A DNA stretch of 64,000 nt from assembly GCA_028279215.1 (NCBI GenBank), contig JANQOF010000026.1, positions 124,001-188,000 on the forward strand. Direction: 5' to 3'. Source of the stretch: Pirellulales bacterium. GTDB lineage: Bacteria > Planctomycetota > Planctomycetia > Pirellulales > Lacipirellulaceae. The notes below the pieces were generated by a model. The model worked only from the letters and a program-made list of their open reading frames with translations, did no database searches and was not told where the DNA came from. Of the stretch, positions 9,665 to 17,828 are shown piece by piece (positions within the stretch are counted from its first letter, which is position 1; the number at the start of each line of letters is the position of its first letter). The position numbers were made by a program, and so were the translations under genes.

Positions 9665-10219
9665 TCATTCGTCCTTCGCAACTGTACGAGTTGCCTGGAG
9701 ACGTTCTTGATCGGCTAGGAATTCCTGCCACCTCGCGGCGGGAATGTACTCGGTGAAGCCACCGACGAACATGACGATGTGGCCACCCGCCGGCAGGCGC
9801 TGGCCATTGTGCCCTAGCCCCTCTTTATCCCCAAACAGAGCCAAGCGGTGGTCATCATCCACTCGGTGCACAGGGACGTAGTTCCAACCACACGTATCTG
9901 GGTCGAGGAGCTTGCCCTGGTCCAATATCTCTTGTGCTACCTCTTGGGAACCAGTCTTACCACGTAGCAGATCCGCGCAGTCGTGTTCACCCTTTGCGTG
10001 AATCAGGCTCAAAGACGCTTCTGGCGTTTGCTCACCATCGGGGAATCTTCCGCCGTTGCTGTCAGCGTAACCAAGCAAGACCGGGTACAGTTGCTTGTCG
10101 CAGCAGTGACTCGCGCCGAACGGGTAGGTGTAGCGGTGCCAAGCGTATAGGGCACCGGTAAACACAGCACACACGCAGACAATCGCGAGCGCTGATCGGA
10201 TGAGTTGTCTTTGAATCAT
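9665..10219 (-). CDS. Membrane-anchored hypothetical protein
   Basis: 184 residues. An N-terminal transmembrane anchor (LIRSALAIVCVCAVFTGALYAWH, about residues 7-29) is followed by an exported domain with paired cysteines (SHCCDK, HDCADLL, DTCGWNY). The C-terminal segment GHNGQRLPAGGHIVMFVGGFTEYIP resembles the tail of planctomycete pseudopilin-like proteins. I see no catalytic motif and do not assign a function. It is transcribed away from the DUF1549 gene. Confidence 0.6.
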   Translation of the reverse strand: MIQRQLIRSALAIVCVCAVFTGALYAWHRYTYPFGASHCCDKQLYPVLLGYADSNGGRFPDGEQTPEASLSLIHAKGEHDCADLLRGKTGSQEVAQEILDQGKLLDPDTCGWNYVPVHRVDDDHRLALFGDKEGLGHNGQRLPAGGHIVMFVGGFTEYIPAARWQEFLADQERLQATRTVAKDE

Positions 10220-10760
10220 TAAACCGATTGCCCAACGGAGTGGTCACCGACGCAGCCTTCGCACGTTGCCCCATAACGACGGACTCATCATGCCACCTAA
10301 AGGCACCTTTTCTTCGGATGAATATCCAAGAATTTTTCCCTGGAAACCGGGCCACTCGTTTGATCCAATGAAGTTCTGGGCGACGGATATGCGCTCCTGT
10401 TCGGCAGAATCCGTGGAGGTCGTTTTTTCCTACCGCTGTGAATTTTGAAAGTGACTTACGACACGGGACAACGCCCTAAAACTATGTGGCTGAACGGCTT
10501 GCAACGAATGGAGGTGACGCAAGAAATTGCACAGGCAATCGTATTTGCGAAAACAAACGGGTGAATTTATCGCAAGAGGTTGTGGTGAAAAGAGTTAGAA
10601 CGACAGGTTTTTTCACCGTTGGGAAAAAACTCAGGAGATGCGGGGGGCCACGAAGTTGGTAGCTCCGTCGAAACCACTGCTGCCCACATGGGGTTCGATT
10701 AATGAACCGGCAAGTAGCTGCTTTATCCACCGTCGTCACTCTTCGCTCGGGGAAGAATCC
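10220..10760. other. Intergenic region, 541 bases, with one perfect hairpin
   Basis: No credible gene. A perfect 8-bp hairpin, GTTTTTTC (10607-10614) and GAAAAAAC (10623-10630) with an 8-base loop, lies 130 bases before the DUF1549 start. It has T-rich and A-rich arms rather than a GC-rich stem, so it may be a regulatory site rather than a strong terminator. Confidence 0.5.
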
Positions 10761-12395
10761 ATGCGCATGTTGCTGACTCTCATCCTATGCGCGACGATTA
10801 TGCCGACTGTCAGCACGCCGGCGGTTGCCGCTCCGAATGTCGATCGTGTGGCGCGGCAGGTCGATCGGTTATTGGCGGAGGAGTTGTTTGGCGACTCTAC
10901 GGAACTTGCCCCGCAGATCGACGACGCCACGTTTCTCCGGCGAGTGTGGCTCGACCTGGTAGGCGATATTCCCTCGCCCGAGCACACCACCGCGTTCTTG
11001 CTCGACCCGGCTGAAGACAAGCGCGATCGGGTGATTAGCGACCTCTTGGCGCACGAGCAGTTTGGGCAGAACTGGGCACGGTACTGGCGCGACGTGATCC
11101 TGTCGCGACGAGTCGAAGACCGTGCCGTGCTGGTCGCCAACTCGCTGGTCACCATGTTGACCGAGGACCTGAACTCGGGCATGGGGTGGGACGAAATCGC
11201 GACCAAGTTCATCACCTGTTTGGGCGACGTTCGCGCCGACGGCGCGACGGCCATCATGATGGCGCAAGACGGCATTACCGAAGACTCTACAGCCGAGTAC
11301 TCGCGGATCTTCCTAGGCATTCAGATTCAGTGCGCTCAGTGCCACGACCACCCTTACGACCGCTGGAAGCGCGAGCAGTTTCACGAGCTGGCAGCGTTCT
11401 TCCCTCGCACGGCGGTGCGCCCCCTGAACACGGCAACCAAGCGCAGCTTCGAAGTGATTGCGAACGACCGTGGGCAGATGGGTCGGATGAACTCAAACAA
11501 TCTGAATCGTCGCGGTGCCCCGGAGCACTACATGCCGGACCTCGACGATCCATCAGCACGCGGAACACGAATGAAGCCGCGGTTCTTCTTGACTGGCGAG
11601 GAAGTACCGATTGGCACGAGCGACGCTGATCGCCGTAGCGCGATCGCCGAGTGGATGACTGATAGCGAGTGGTTTGCCACGGCGTATGTCAATCGCATGT
11701 GGGCCGAGTTGGCCGGCGAGGGCTTTTACGAACCGGTCGACGACATGGGGCCCGATCGCACGCCCAACGGCAAGCAAGCGGTTGAGTTTCTGACCAAAGA
11801 GTTTGCAGCGAGTGGTTATGACCCCAAGTGGCTGATGCGTGTGATTCTGAACACAGACGCGTACCAGCGCGAAAGCCGGCCGCGCCGCCTGCCGGACGCG
11901 GTGCCATTCACGGCCAACGTGGCCCAGCCACTACGCGGCGACCAGCTATTCAACTCGCTATTGACCACGCTCGAACTCGACGAAGCGACCATCCGGTCGA
12001 TGGTGTCTAGTCAAGGCGCTCGGGCGTACGGCGCGCAAATCACACCGCGAATGGTCTTTAACGTGGCGTTTGGATTCGACCCATCGGAGCCGCGCGAGAC
12101 GGTTACCAGCAGCATTCCGCAATCGCTGGCGATGATGAACACCCCGCAGATTAGCCGCGTGATTTCTGCCGGCAATCGATTTCGCCCCATGTCGCTTGGC
12201 CAACTCATTCGCGACATCGACGACGACCAACTGCTCACCAGCGAACTGTTCCTCCGCACACTGTGCCGCGAACCGACGGAGGAAGAGTTCAGCACGGTGA
12301 CCGCCTACTCCGAGTCGGTCGACAATCGAAAAGAGGTTTACGAAGACCTACTGTGGTCGCTGATCAACTCGACGGAGTACGCGTTTAGGAGATGA
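10761..12395 (+). CDS. DUF1549/DUF1553 domain protein with cytochrome-like CxxCH
   Basis: 544 residues from the ATG at 10761, which is preceded by GGGGAAGA and gives a signal peptide (MRMLLTLILCATIMPTVSTPAVA). The DUF1549 part has DATFLRRVWLDLVGDIPSPEHTTAFL and the haem-type motif QCAQCHDHPYDRW at about residue 190. The DUF1553 part has WFATAYVNRMWAELAGEGFYEPVDDMGP and the terminal LLWSLINSTEYAF. This pair is a hallmark of planctomycetes and is normally followed, as here, by a DUF1501 gene. It is probably periplasmic; its biochemical role is unproven. The frame is open from 10638, but the upstream part lacks a signal sequence. Confidence 0.88.
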   Translation: MRMLLTLILCATIMPTVSTPAVAAPNVDRVARQVDRLLAEELFGDSTELAPQIDDATFLRRVWLDLVGDIPSPEHTTAFLLDPAEDKRDRVISDLLAHEQFGQNWARYWRDVILSRRVEDRAVLVANSLVTMLTEDLNSGMGWDEIATKFITCLGDVRADGATAIMMAQDGITEDSTAEYSRIFLGIQIQCAQCHDHPYDRWKREQFHELAAFFPRTAVRPLNTATKRSFEVIANDRGQMGRMNSNNLNRRGAPEHYMPDLDDPSARGTRMKPRFFLTGEEVPIGTSDADRRSAIAEWMTDSEWFATAYVNRMWAELAGEGFYEPVDDMGPDRTPNGKQAVEFLTKEFAASGYDPKWLMRVILNTDAYQRESRPRRLPDAVPFTANVAQPLRGDQLFNSLLTTLELDEATIRSMVSSQGARAYGAQITPRMVFNVAFGFDPSEPRETVTSSIPQSLAMMNTPQISRVISAGNRFRPMSLGQLIRDIDDDQLLTSELFLRTLCREPTEEEFSTVTAYSESVDNRKEVYEDLLWSLINSTEYAFRR

Positions 12396-12405
12396 CGAAA
12401 ATGCT

Positions 12406-12430
12406 CCCTCTCCCCAAAAGGAGAGAGGGG
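12406..12430 (+). repeat. Imperfect GC/AG hairpin between DUF1549 and DUF1501 genes
   Basis: CCCTCTCC (12406-12413) can pair with GGAGAGAGGGG (12420-12430) around an A-rich loop. It has no T-run, so it is unlikely to be a terminator. It resembles the short palindromic units scattered in many high-GC genomes and may stabilise or partition the bicistronic message. Confidence 0.4.
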
Positions 12431-12481
12431 AAGGAAAAATCGACGAGAGCGTAACTCACTACGTACAACTGGAGTCCAACC

Positions 12482-13780
12482 ATGTCCCCTCGCCTACAAC
12501 ATCACATCCGCGTTCGGGCCAACAAACATGGCGTTACCGCGCGGCGCGACTTTTTGCGGGCAGTGGGGGTTGCAGGTGCGATGGGCGCGGTGAGTTGGAC
12601 CGACGCGATTAGCCTTGCGGCCGACGATTTGCGGCGGCGCGACAAGGCGTGCATCCTGCTCTGGATGGCCGGTGGGCCAAGCCAGTTCGAAACGTTTAGC
12701 CCCAAGCCCGATCATGCGAACGGCGGCGAGACCAAATCCATTTCGACCGCCGTACCGGGCATCCAGATTGCCGAAAATCTGCCCCGCGTGGCCGACATGA
12801 TGGACGAGATCGCCATCATTCGTTCGATGACCAGCAAGGAAGGGAGCCACCCACGGGCGAGCTTCTTCATGCATCATGGTTACTTGCCGATGGGCGGCGT
12901 GAAGTTCCCCACGCTTGGCTCGAACGTGGCGCACCAGATTGGCGACGCGGCGAGCGAACTACCAAGCTTCGTGCGAATCGGCGGCCGCGGGCAGAACGTG
13001 GGCAACGCCGGCTTCCTGGGCGTCGACTACGATCCGTTGGTGCTACAAAACGCAACGCGCCCACCACAGAACTCGAAACCAACTACAAGCCGCGCCCGGT
13101 ACGTTCGGCGACTTGGCTTGCTTCGGAGCCTCGACACCGACTTCGCCAGGGTCGAAGCGCCCGACCTGGTGGCCGACCATCGCAAGCTAGTCGATGCGGC
13201 CAGTGAGATGATTCTAAGTCCAAAGATGGAGGCCTTCGACGTCGAACGCGAACCATCACAAATGCGCGATGCCTACGGCCGCACCGACTTTGGCGCGAGT
13301 TGCTTGATGGCTCGGAGGTTGATCGAACGTGGCGTGACGTTCGTCGAAGTGAATGTCGGTGGTTGGGACACGCACGACGACAATTTCGAGCGGGTAGCGA
13401 ATCTCACAGGGCAAATCGATCAGCCGATGGCACAACTAATCGCCGACCTCCGCTCGCGGGGAATGCTCGACGATACGCTGGTCGTGTGGGCCGGCGAGTT
13501 TGGCCGCACACCGAAAATCAACGCCCGCGGCGGCCGCGATCACTATCCCAAGGCATTCAACGTAGCGCTCGCCGGCGGCGGTGTCACCGGCGGCCAAGTT
13601 ATCGGCCAAACCAACACCAGCGGCACCGAAGTGATAGAGCGCCCAGTGCTGGTGAAGGAGTTGTTCGCCAGCATCTACACGCTGTTAGGCATCGACCCGG
13701 CGCACGAAAACATGAGCCACATCGGGCGGCCAATTCGGTTGGTGGACGAAGGGGAGGCGGTGGAGGAGTTGTATGGTTGA
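12482..13780 (+). CDS. DUF1501 domain protein, Tat-exported
   Basis: 432 residues. The twin-arginine signal is TARRDFLRAVGVAGAMGA (about residues 19-36). The body follows the alkaline-phosphatase/sulfatase-like DUF1501 pattern: ILLWMAGGPSQFETFSPKP, IRSMTSKEGSHPRASFFMHHG, ERGVTFVEVNVGGWDTHDDN, VVWAGEFGRTPKINARGGRDHY and the C-terminal RPIRLVDEGE. It follows the DUF1549/DUF1553 gene by 86 bases, and the two products probably function together outside the cytoplasm. No enzymatic activity has been firmly assigned to the family. Confidence 0.9.
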   Translation: MSPRLQHHIRVRANKHGVTARRDFLRAVGVAGAMGAVSWTDAISLAADDLRRRDKACILLWMAGGPSQFETFSPKPDHANGGETKSISTAVPGIQIAENLPRVADMMDEIAIIRSMTSKEGSHPRASFFMHHGYLPMGGVKFPTLGSNVAHQIGDAASELPSFVRIGGRGQNVGNAGFLGVDYDPLVLQNATRPPQNSKPTTSRARYVRRLGLLRSLDTDFARVEAPDLVADHRKLVDAASEMILSPKMEAFDVEREPSQMRDAYGRTDFGASCLMARRLIERGVTFVEVNVGGWDTHDDNFERVANLTGQIDQPMAQLIADLRSRGMLDDTLVVWAGEFGRTPKINARGGRDHYPKAFNVALAGGGVTGGQVIGQTNTSGTEVIERPVLVKELFASIYTLLGIDPAHENMSHIGRPIRLVDEGEAVEELYG

Positions 13781-13814
13781 GGGGGAGGGTTTAGGGGCGG
13801 TGGAATTGCTCATG

Positions 13815-14216
13815 CTACGATGTCTCGTTGGGACGGATTCGATGCGAGAGCCACTCAGTTAGTCGTGTATCGGCCATTTCACCGGCAGCAACCTCCAACA
13901 CTACATCACACCACTCGTCATCGGACGCATCAAGCCAAAAGCCATTTAAGCGGATGAAAGACTCGGCAACTACGGCTCCAGTGCGCTTGTTGCCATCGAT
14001 AAATGGATGGTTCTTCACGATGCCCATCGCAAAGGCGGCTGCAAGTTGCGCAATCGAGGCAGTTGATTCATATGCGTGGATATGCCGCGCTCGAGCGAGA
14101 GCCGACGATAATAATCCTCCATCACGTATTCCGTCGGAGCCACCATGCTCAACAATTTGTTCCGCATGTATTCGCAACACGACCTCGTCGCAAATCCAGC
14201 GCAGTTCATCAGCCAT
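13815..14216 (-). CDS. doc: Doc-type toxin (Fic/Doc family)
   Basis: 133 residues, the size of Doc toxins. The Fic-fold catalytic loop HPFIDGNKRTGAV (about residues 70-82) matches the HxFxxGNKR signature; in Doc proteins it supports kinase activity on EF-Tu. The upstream helix SIAQLAAAFAMGIVKNHPF is also typical. The ATG starts three bases after the stop of the preceding small gene, as in a toxin-antitoxin operon. It converges with the DUF1501 gene. Confidence 0.85.
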   Translation of the reverse strand: MADELRWICDEVVLRIHAEQIVEHGGSDGIRDGGLLSSALARARHIHAYESTASIAQLAAAFAMGIVKNHPFIDGNKRTGAVVAESFIRLNGFWLDASDDEWCDVVLEVAAGEMADTRLTEWLSHRIRPNETS

Positions 14217-14219
14217 TGC

Positions 14220-14486
14220 TTACTCGGCCAACTTGCGGAGGACCTCACGACGTTCGTTCATCACCTGCCGAGCAACGACTAGCTGCTCTTCAAGATCAAT
14301 CCTAGAAAGAACCTTCTGGAATTCATCAACGCTTAGATCGCTGAAAGATCTTCCAGTTAATGCTTGCTCCTCAGACACTACATGTTGCAACTGCTGTGGA
14401 ACGTCACCAACCTCGCGACCATTCGCTACCAAACGCTGAATGAGGGTATTGTACGCTTGCAGTTTTGTGAGATCGGATGATGTCAT
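14220..14486 (-). CDS. Putative antitoxin of the Doc module
   Basis: 88-residue helical protein starting MTSSDLTKLQAYNTLIQRL, directly upstream of the Doc gene with a three-base gap. I do not recognise a Phd/YefM DNA-binding motif, so the antitoxin role rests on size, order and spacing. The C-terminal helix (LVVARQVMNERREVLRKLAE) could be the part that covers the Fic active site. Confidence 0.6.
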   Translation of the reverse strand: MTSSDLTKLQAYNTLIQRLVANGREVGDVPQQLQHVVSEEQALTGRSFSDLSVDEFQKVLSRIDLEEQLVVARQVMNERREVLRKLAE

Positions 14487-14519
14487 GTGAACACTCGTGA
14501 TAATTAGGGAACCGTTGAA

Positions 14520-15404
14520 TTATATCCCAGGCCAACGCGCATAGACACCGCTTTCCAATCGGCGGTTCGACTCGGTCGACAGAGTCAATCGTCCGCTGGC
14601 GGGAGGTTGTCCGCAGTGGCCGAAGATGCCGTCGGCGAGGTAGGCTGCGAGTTCCGCGGGGCCAACGCCCGGCGTGTGGCACGTGGCGACGATGAAACGT
14701 CGGTCGTCGGCCGTGAGTTGCCGGCACATGTCGAGCAGCTTGGGCAAGTCGCGCACCAGGCGCCAGTCTTCGCCGCTGGGACCATGGCCGTAGGTGGGGG
14801 GATCGAGGATGATGCCGTGGTACTGGCTGCCGCGTTTCAACTCGCGGCGGCAATACTTGAGCGCATCTTCGACAAGCCAACGAACGGGTACTTCAGCGAG
14901 TCCGGACAGTTCGGCATTGTCGCGAGCGAGCGACACCGCCGGCTTCGAAGCGTCGACGTGTGTTACCTCCGCCCCAAACGCGGCGGCGGCAAGCGTGCTG
15001 CCGCCAGTGTAGCCAAACAGGTTCAGCACGCGACAAGGCCGCGGCGCCTTGGCAACACGGGCCGCGATCCAACGCCAGTTGTCGATTTGCTCGGGGAACA
15101 GGCCAACTTGGCCGGTCGGCAGGATGTCGACCTTTACTTGGAACGTGTGTGTGTCGGAAAGGGGAACCGTGATGGGTTGTGACTCGCCGGTTGTGCTGCG
15201 CCGCCAGCGGCCATCGCCCATTTTGTCGCCAGCGAACTTGGCGAATGCGGCCTTCCAGGTCGCCGCGTCGAGCGCCCGGGTGCTGGTAGCTTGCGGGGCG
15301 GGGCGGTCGAACACCAAGTCGCCAAACCGCTCGAGCTTGCGGCCATCACCAAAGTCAAGCAACTCGTAGTCGGGCCAAGCCGAGGACATGGACATGCCGT
15401 TCAA
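14520..15404 (-). CDS. Class I SAM-dependent methyltransferase (RlmI/RlmK-like)
   Basis: 294 residues. The Rossmann SAM-binding core is visible as VLNLFGYTGGSTLAAAAFGAEVTHVDAS (motif I with the acidic strand 2) and GIILDPPTYGHGPSGEDW (motif IV DPP). The preceding QVGLFPEQIDNWRWI resembles the RlmI/SAM-methyltransferase (PF10672-type) family that modifies 23S rRNA bases. The exact target cannot be told from sequence. Several Met codons lie close together at the start (positions 1, 4 and 6), so the start is uncertain by a few residues. Confidence 0.82.
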   Translation of the reverse strand: MNGMSMSSAWPDYELLDFGDGRKLERFGDLVFDRPAPQATSTRALDAATWKAAFAKFAGDKMGDGRWRRSTTGESQPITVPLSDTHTFQVKVDILPTGQVGLFPEQIDNWRWIAARVAKAPRPCRVLNLFGYTGGSTLAAAAFGAEVTHVDASKPAVSLARDNAELSGLAEVPVRWLVEDALKYCRRELKRGSQYHGIILDPPTYGHGPSGEDWRLVRDLPKLLDMCRQLTADDRRFIVATCHTPGVGPAELAAYLADGIFGHCGQPPASGRLTLSTESNRRLESGVYARWPGI

Positions 15405-15554
15405 GAGGTTGGAGTACGTGGCCTAAGGGGCTTCCCATCTTAACAATTTGGGAGTCGTGAAAAAAATGCTTGTAGGAAAGAATAAATGCCCGGTAGGATA
15501 ACGAATGCCTTGCATTGGGGGAAAATCGGGTTCACCAATCGTGAGGGATTCGTC

Positions 15555-17375
15555 ATGCGTGCTAGTTCGGCCCTTTGTCTACTCCTTTTCGCTTGCTGGA
15601 GTTCTTTTGCGCGCGGTGCAGAATCTGGTGTGATTGAAGGCATCGCCGATCGCATGACTCGCGAAGCAATCGCGGCTGGCGCGGCCGGCGAGATCGCCTT
15701 GCGGCAAGACCTGCTCGACGACGCGGTACGCGTGGCACCCGATCACGGTCCTGCTCGATGGGCCCGCGGTGAAATGCAAGTTGGTGACGAGTGGCAATCG
15801 ATCGAGTCGATTCAAGTTGCCGCTCGCGACAGCGAACAACTCGACCGGTACAACGAGCTCAGGGCGCAGGCTTCAGGCTCCGCACGCGATCACCTGCAAC
15901 TCGCACGCTGGTGCCGCAACAACGACCTCGACGACGAAGCCAGATATCATTGGCTTGCCGTTCTCGCAGCGAATGCCAACAATCGCGAAGCGCTGCGAGC
16001 CCTCGACAGCGTTTGGGTCGAAGACGAGCTGGTGCCGCGCAACGTGGCGGCCGGTCAGCGGATGCCGCGTTATCGACTAAGGAAACAAAACGGGAAGTGG
16101 CGAGCCCGTATAGCTGGATGGGAGCGAGCGCTGGCGGCGGATGGCGACCAAGCCGCCCGAGCGCTTGCTGAACTGGACGCAGAGGTCGACGAAACCGCGA
16201 TCGCGGAGTTCGAACGCCTGGCGACCGAGGGTCGACGCCGTTCTAACAGCACTATGAGCGAACGACATGTGCAGATGTGCATGGCATTTGTCCGCGCGTT
16301 GGGCCACATGCCCACGTACAAGGCGAGCGAATCGCTGGTAAGGCTCGCGGTGCTCTCGAACGACGAATCCGTGCGCGTCGCGGCTGCGGAGCAGCTCCGG
16401 GATCGGCCCGAGAACGAGTATGTGCCCCTGTTAATCGAAGGATTAGCGTCCCTGTTGGAAAGCAACTTCGCAATCAATGTGAGCCCCACTGGTCGGGTGC
16501 AGTACGATCATGAGGTGTTTGCTGAGGGCCCGAACGGCAACCAGACTGCGGAGGTGGCGCGAACAGGTGGTGCGACCCTCGACTTTGTCGGCGTGCAAAC
16601 CCGAGGCACCGTCCGTCGTGGGGTCAACCGAGTACAATCGATACAATCACAACACCTCCGTGAGTTTTGGGCAGAGGCTTCCCAGCGCGAACAACAAGTT
16701 TCCGCTTCGAACGAAGCAAGAGCAGCACTCAATGCCAGGATCATTGCCGCACTCGAAACAACTACGGGCCAGACACTGGGAAGCTATCCACAGCCATGGT
16801 GGGATTACTGGTATGAACAGAATGGTTACGAATCGCGTGGAAGTCTCCCCTCAGAAACCTATCGGATTAGCACGTCGCAAGTGGCGCAGGTGACCACAGG
16901 CATTATCGGTGGAGGAGGTGGCCGTAGCGAGTGCTTCGCCGCTGGTACGCAAGTGTGGACCAAAATGGGTACGCAAGCGATCGAAACCCTCGCAGCCGGC
17001 GATTTGGTGTTGACGATGAACGTCGAAACTGGCGAGCGGTGCTTCCGCCCAGTACTGTCGACCACACGACGACCGCCGAGCAAGCTAATGCACATCGCTG
17101 CCGGCGACTACCAACTGATTTCGACGCCGGGCCATCCGTTTTGGGTCGATGGCGTTGGTTGGAAGATGGCGAAGGAATTGAGCGTTGGCGACTATATCGC
17201 CACGGCCGAAGGCACGCCGTTGGCCGTCCGCGTGCTGTCGAATTCTAACGTCGAACAGGAGGCCTTCAACCTAGTGGTCGAAGACAACAACAATTACTTC
17301 GTCGGGGTAGACGGTCTGTTATCGCACGACAACACCCCCCGCCGTCCTGAACTCGAGCGTGCAGGATCGCGGTAG
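15555..17375 (+). CDS. Secreted HEAT-like/Hint-domain protein
   Basis: 606 residues from the ATG at 15555, with GAGGGA upstream and a clear signal peptide (MRASSALCLLLFACWSSFARG). Residues about 30-400 are helical repeat-like (MTREAIAAGAAGEIALRQDL, NDESVRVAAAEQLRDRPE). The C-terminus from Cys460 is a Hint (hedgehog/intein) domain: SECFAAGTQVWT, the TPGHPFWV block with its TxxH, and NNYFVGVDGLLSHDN ending at H591-D592-N593, followed by only 13 residues starting with Thr. Hint domains of this polymorphic-toxin type self-cleave or self-splice. No effector follows, so the released peptide would be very short. Its role is unknown. Confidence 0.82.
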   Translation: MRASSALCLLLFACWSSFARGAESGVIEGIADRMTREAIAAGAAGEIALRQDLLDDAVRVAPDHGPARWARGEMQVGDEWQSIESIQVAARDSEQLDRYNELRAQASGSARDHLQLARWCRNNDLDDEARYHWLAVLAANANNREALRALDSVWVEDELVPRNVAAGQRMPRYRLRKQNGKWRARIAGWERALAADGDQAARALAELDAEVDETAIAEFERLATEGRRRSNSTMSERHVQMCMAFVRALGHMPTYKASESLVRLAVLSNDESVRVAAAEQLRDRPENEYVPLLIEGLASLLESNFAINVSPTGRVQYDHEVFAEGPNGNQTAEVARTGGATLDFVGVQTRGTVRRGVNRVQSIQSQHLREFWAEASQREQQVSASNEARAALNARIIAALETTTGQTLGSYPQPWWDYWYEQNGYESRGSLPSETYRISTSQVAQVTTGIIGGGGGRSECFAAGTQVWTKMGTQAIETLAAGDLVLTMNVETGERCFRPVLSTTRRPPSKLMHIAAGDYQLISTPGHPFWVDGVGWKMAKELSVGDYIATAEGTPLAVRVLSNSNVEQEAFNLVVEDNNNYFVGVDGLLSHDNTPRRPELERAGSR

Positions 17376-17535
17376 CGGCAGCTCAACCGGAATGCCGCGC
17401 CGTGCTACCGCTGGGCGAACGCGCACATTCCGGCGATCGAAGTCTCCATGATGGTTAACGATTGGCGTTGATCGGGGTTCCACAAACTTGGGTTGGCGAT
17501 GGCGCGTACCGGTTTCGCGAATCATGTGGACGTCC

Positions 17536-17573
17536 TTGACTGAATAAATAACCTGAATTACCGTATTGCAGAG
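17536..17573 (+). promoter_or_regulatory. Promoter candidate just upstream of the interrupted tRNA
   Basis: TTGACT (17536-17541) is followed after 17 bases by TACCGT (17559-17564), which keeps the T, A and final T of a -10 element. Transcription would begin within a few bases of the tRNA 5' end at 17574, as in many tRNA genes. No other signal is visible between the Hint gene stop and the tRNA. Confidence 0.4.
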
Positions 17574-17780
17574 GCGCTCGTAGCTTAATGGTTACTGGTC
17601 TTGGGGTTGGAATGCTGGTTGGTTGAGGTTGGAACTGCCGTATTTTTCGAAGTTGATACCGCAGTTCGGCGTCGCTGTAGTGTTCATTTGTTCGCGGACA
17701 TAGCCAGTGTAGTCGTCCCCAAAGCTTGAGAGTACTGTGTTGTTACCACAGGGGAGCGGGTTCGATTCCCGTCGAGCGCA
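17574..17780 (+). tRNA. Interrupted tRNA with anticodon GUU (Asn codons)
   Basis: With 17594-17728 removed, the RNA is a perfect 72-nt cloverleaf. The acceptor GCGCTCG/CGAGCGC has seven Watson-Crick pairs. TA occupies positions 8-9. The D stem is GCTT/GAGT with loop AATGGTTA. The anticodon arm is CTGTG-TTGTTAC-CACAG, with anticodon GTT at 17742-17744. The variable loop is GGGA, the T arm GCGGG-TTCGATT-CCCGT, and the discriminator A73 is at 17780. No CCA is encoded. The 135-nt interruption is in the D-loop, where ordinary bacterial tRNA introns are not usually seen. A LeuRS-like synthetase gene begins 48 bases after the 3' end. The cloverleaf is seen directly; splicing and charging identity are inference. 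Confidence 0.8.
17594..17728 (+). other. 135-nt structured insertion in the tRNA D-loop (possible intron)
   Basis: Boundaries are ambiguous by one base because an A occurs at both junctions. In the version given, the 5' exon ends in U and the insert ends in G. The ends come together through TTGGGG/CCCCAA (17601-17606 with 17717-17722). Inside is CTGGTT/AGCCAG (17615-17620 with 17702-17707), then hairpin GAACTGC-C-GTAT/ATAC-C-GCAGTTC (17632-17667) and hairpin TGTTC/GGACA (17681-17700). It is shorter than known group I introns, and I find no convincing group I core. It may be a small self-splicing RNA or a permanent D-arm extension. Both strands also have open frames through it. Confidence 0.6.
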
Positions 17781-17828
17781 CTTGGGCCTCAACGTGACTG
17801 ATCGACTGCTTTCGCACCAACATGCACG

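Noticed and set aside
17594..17728. Standard group I intron
   Set aside because: Only the U/G junction rule fits. The insert is too short, the guide pairing to the 5' exon would be all wobble, and I find no P7/P3 core.
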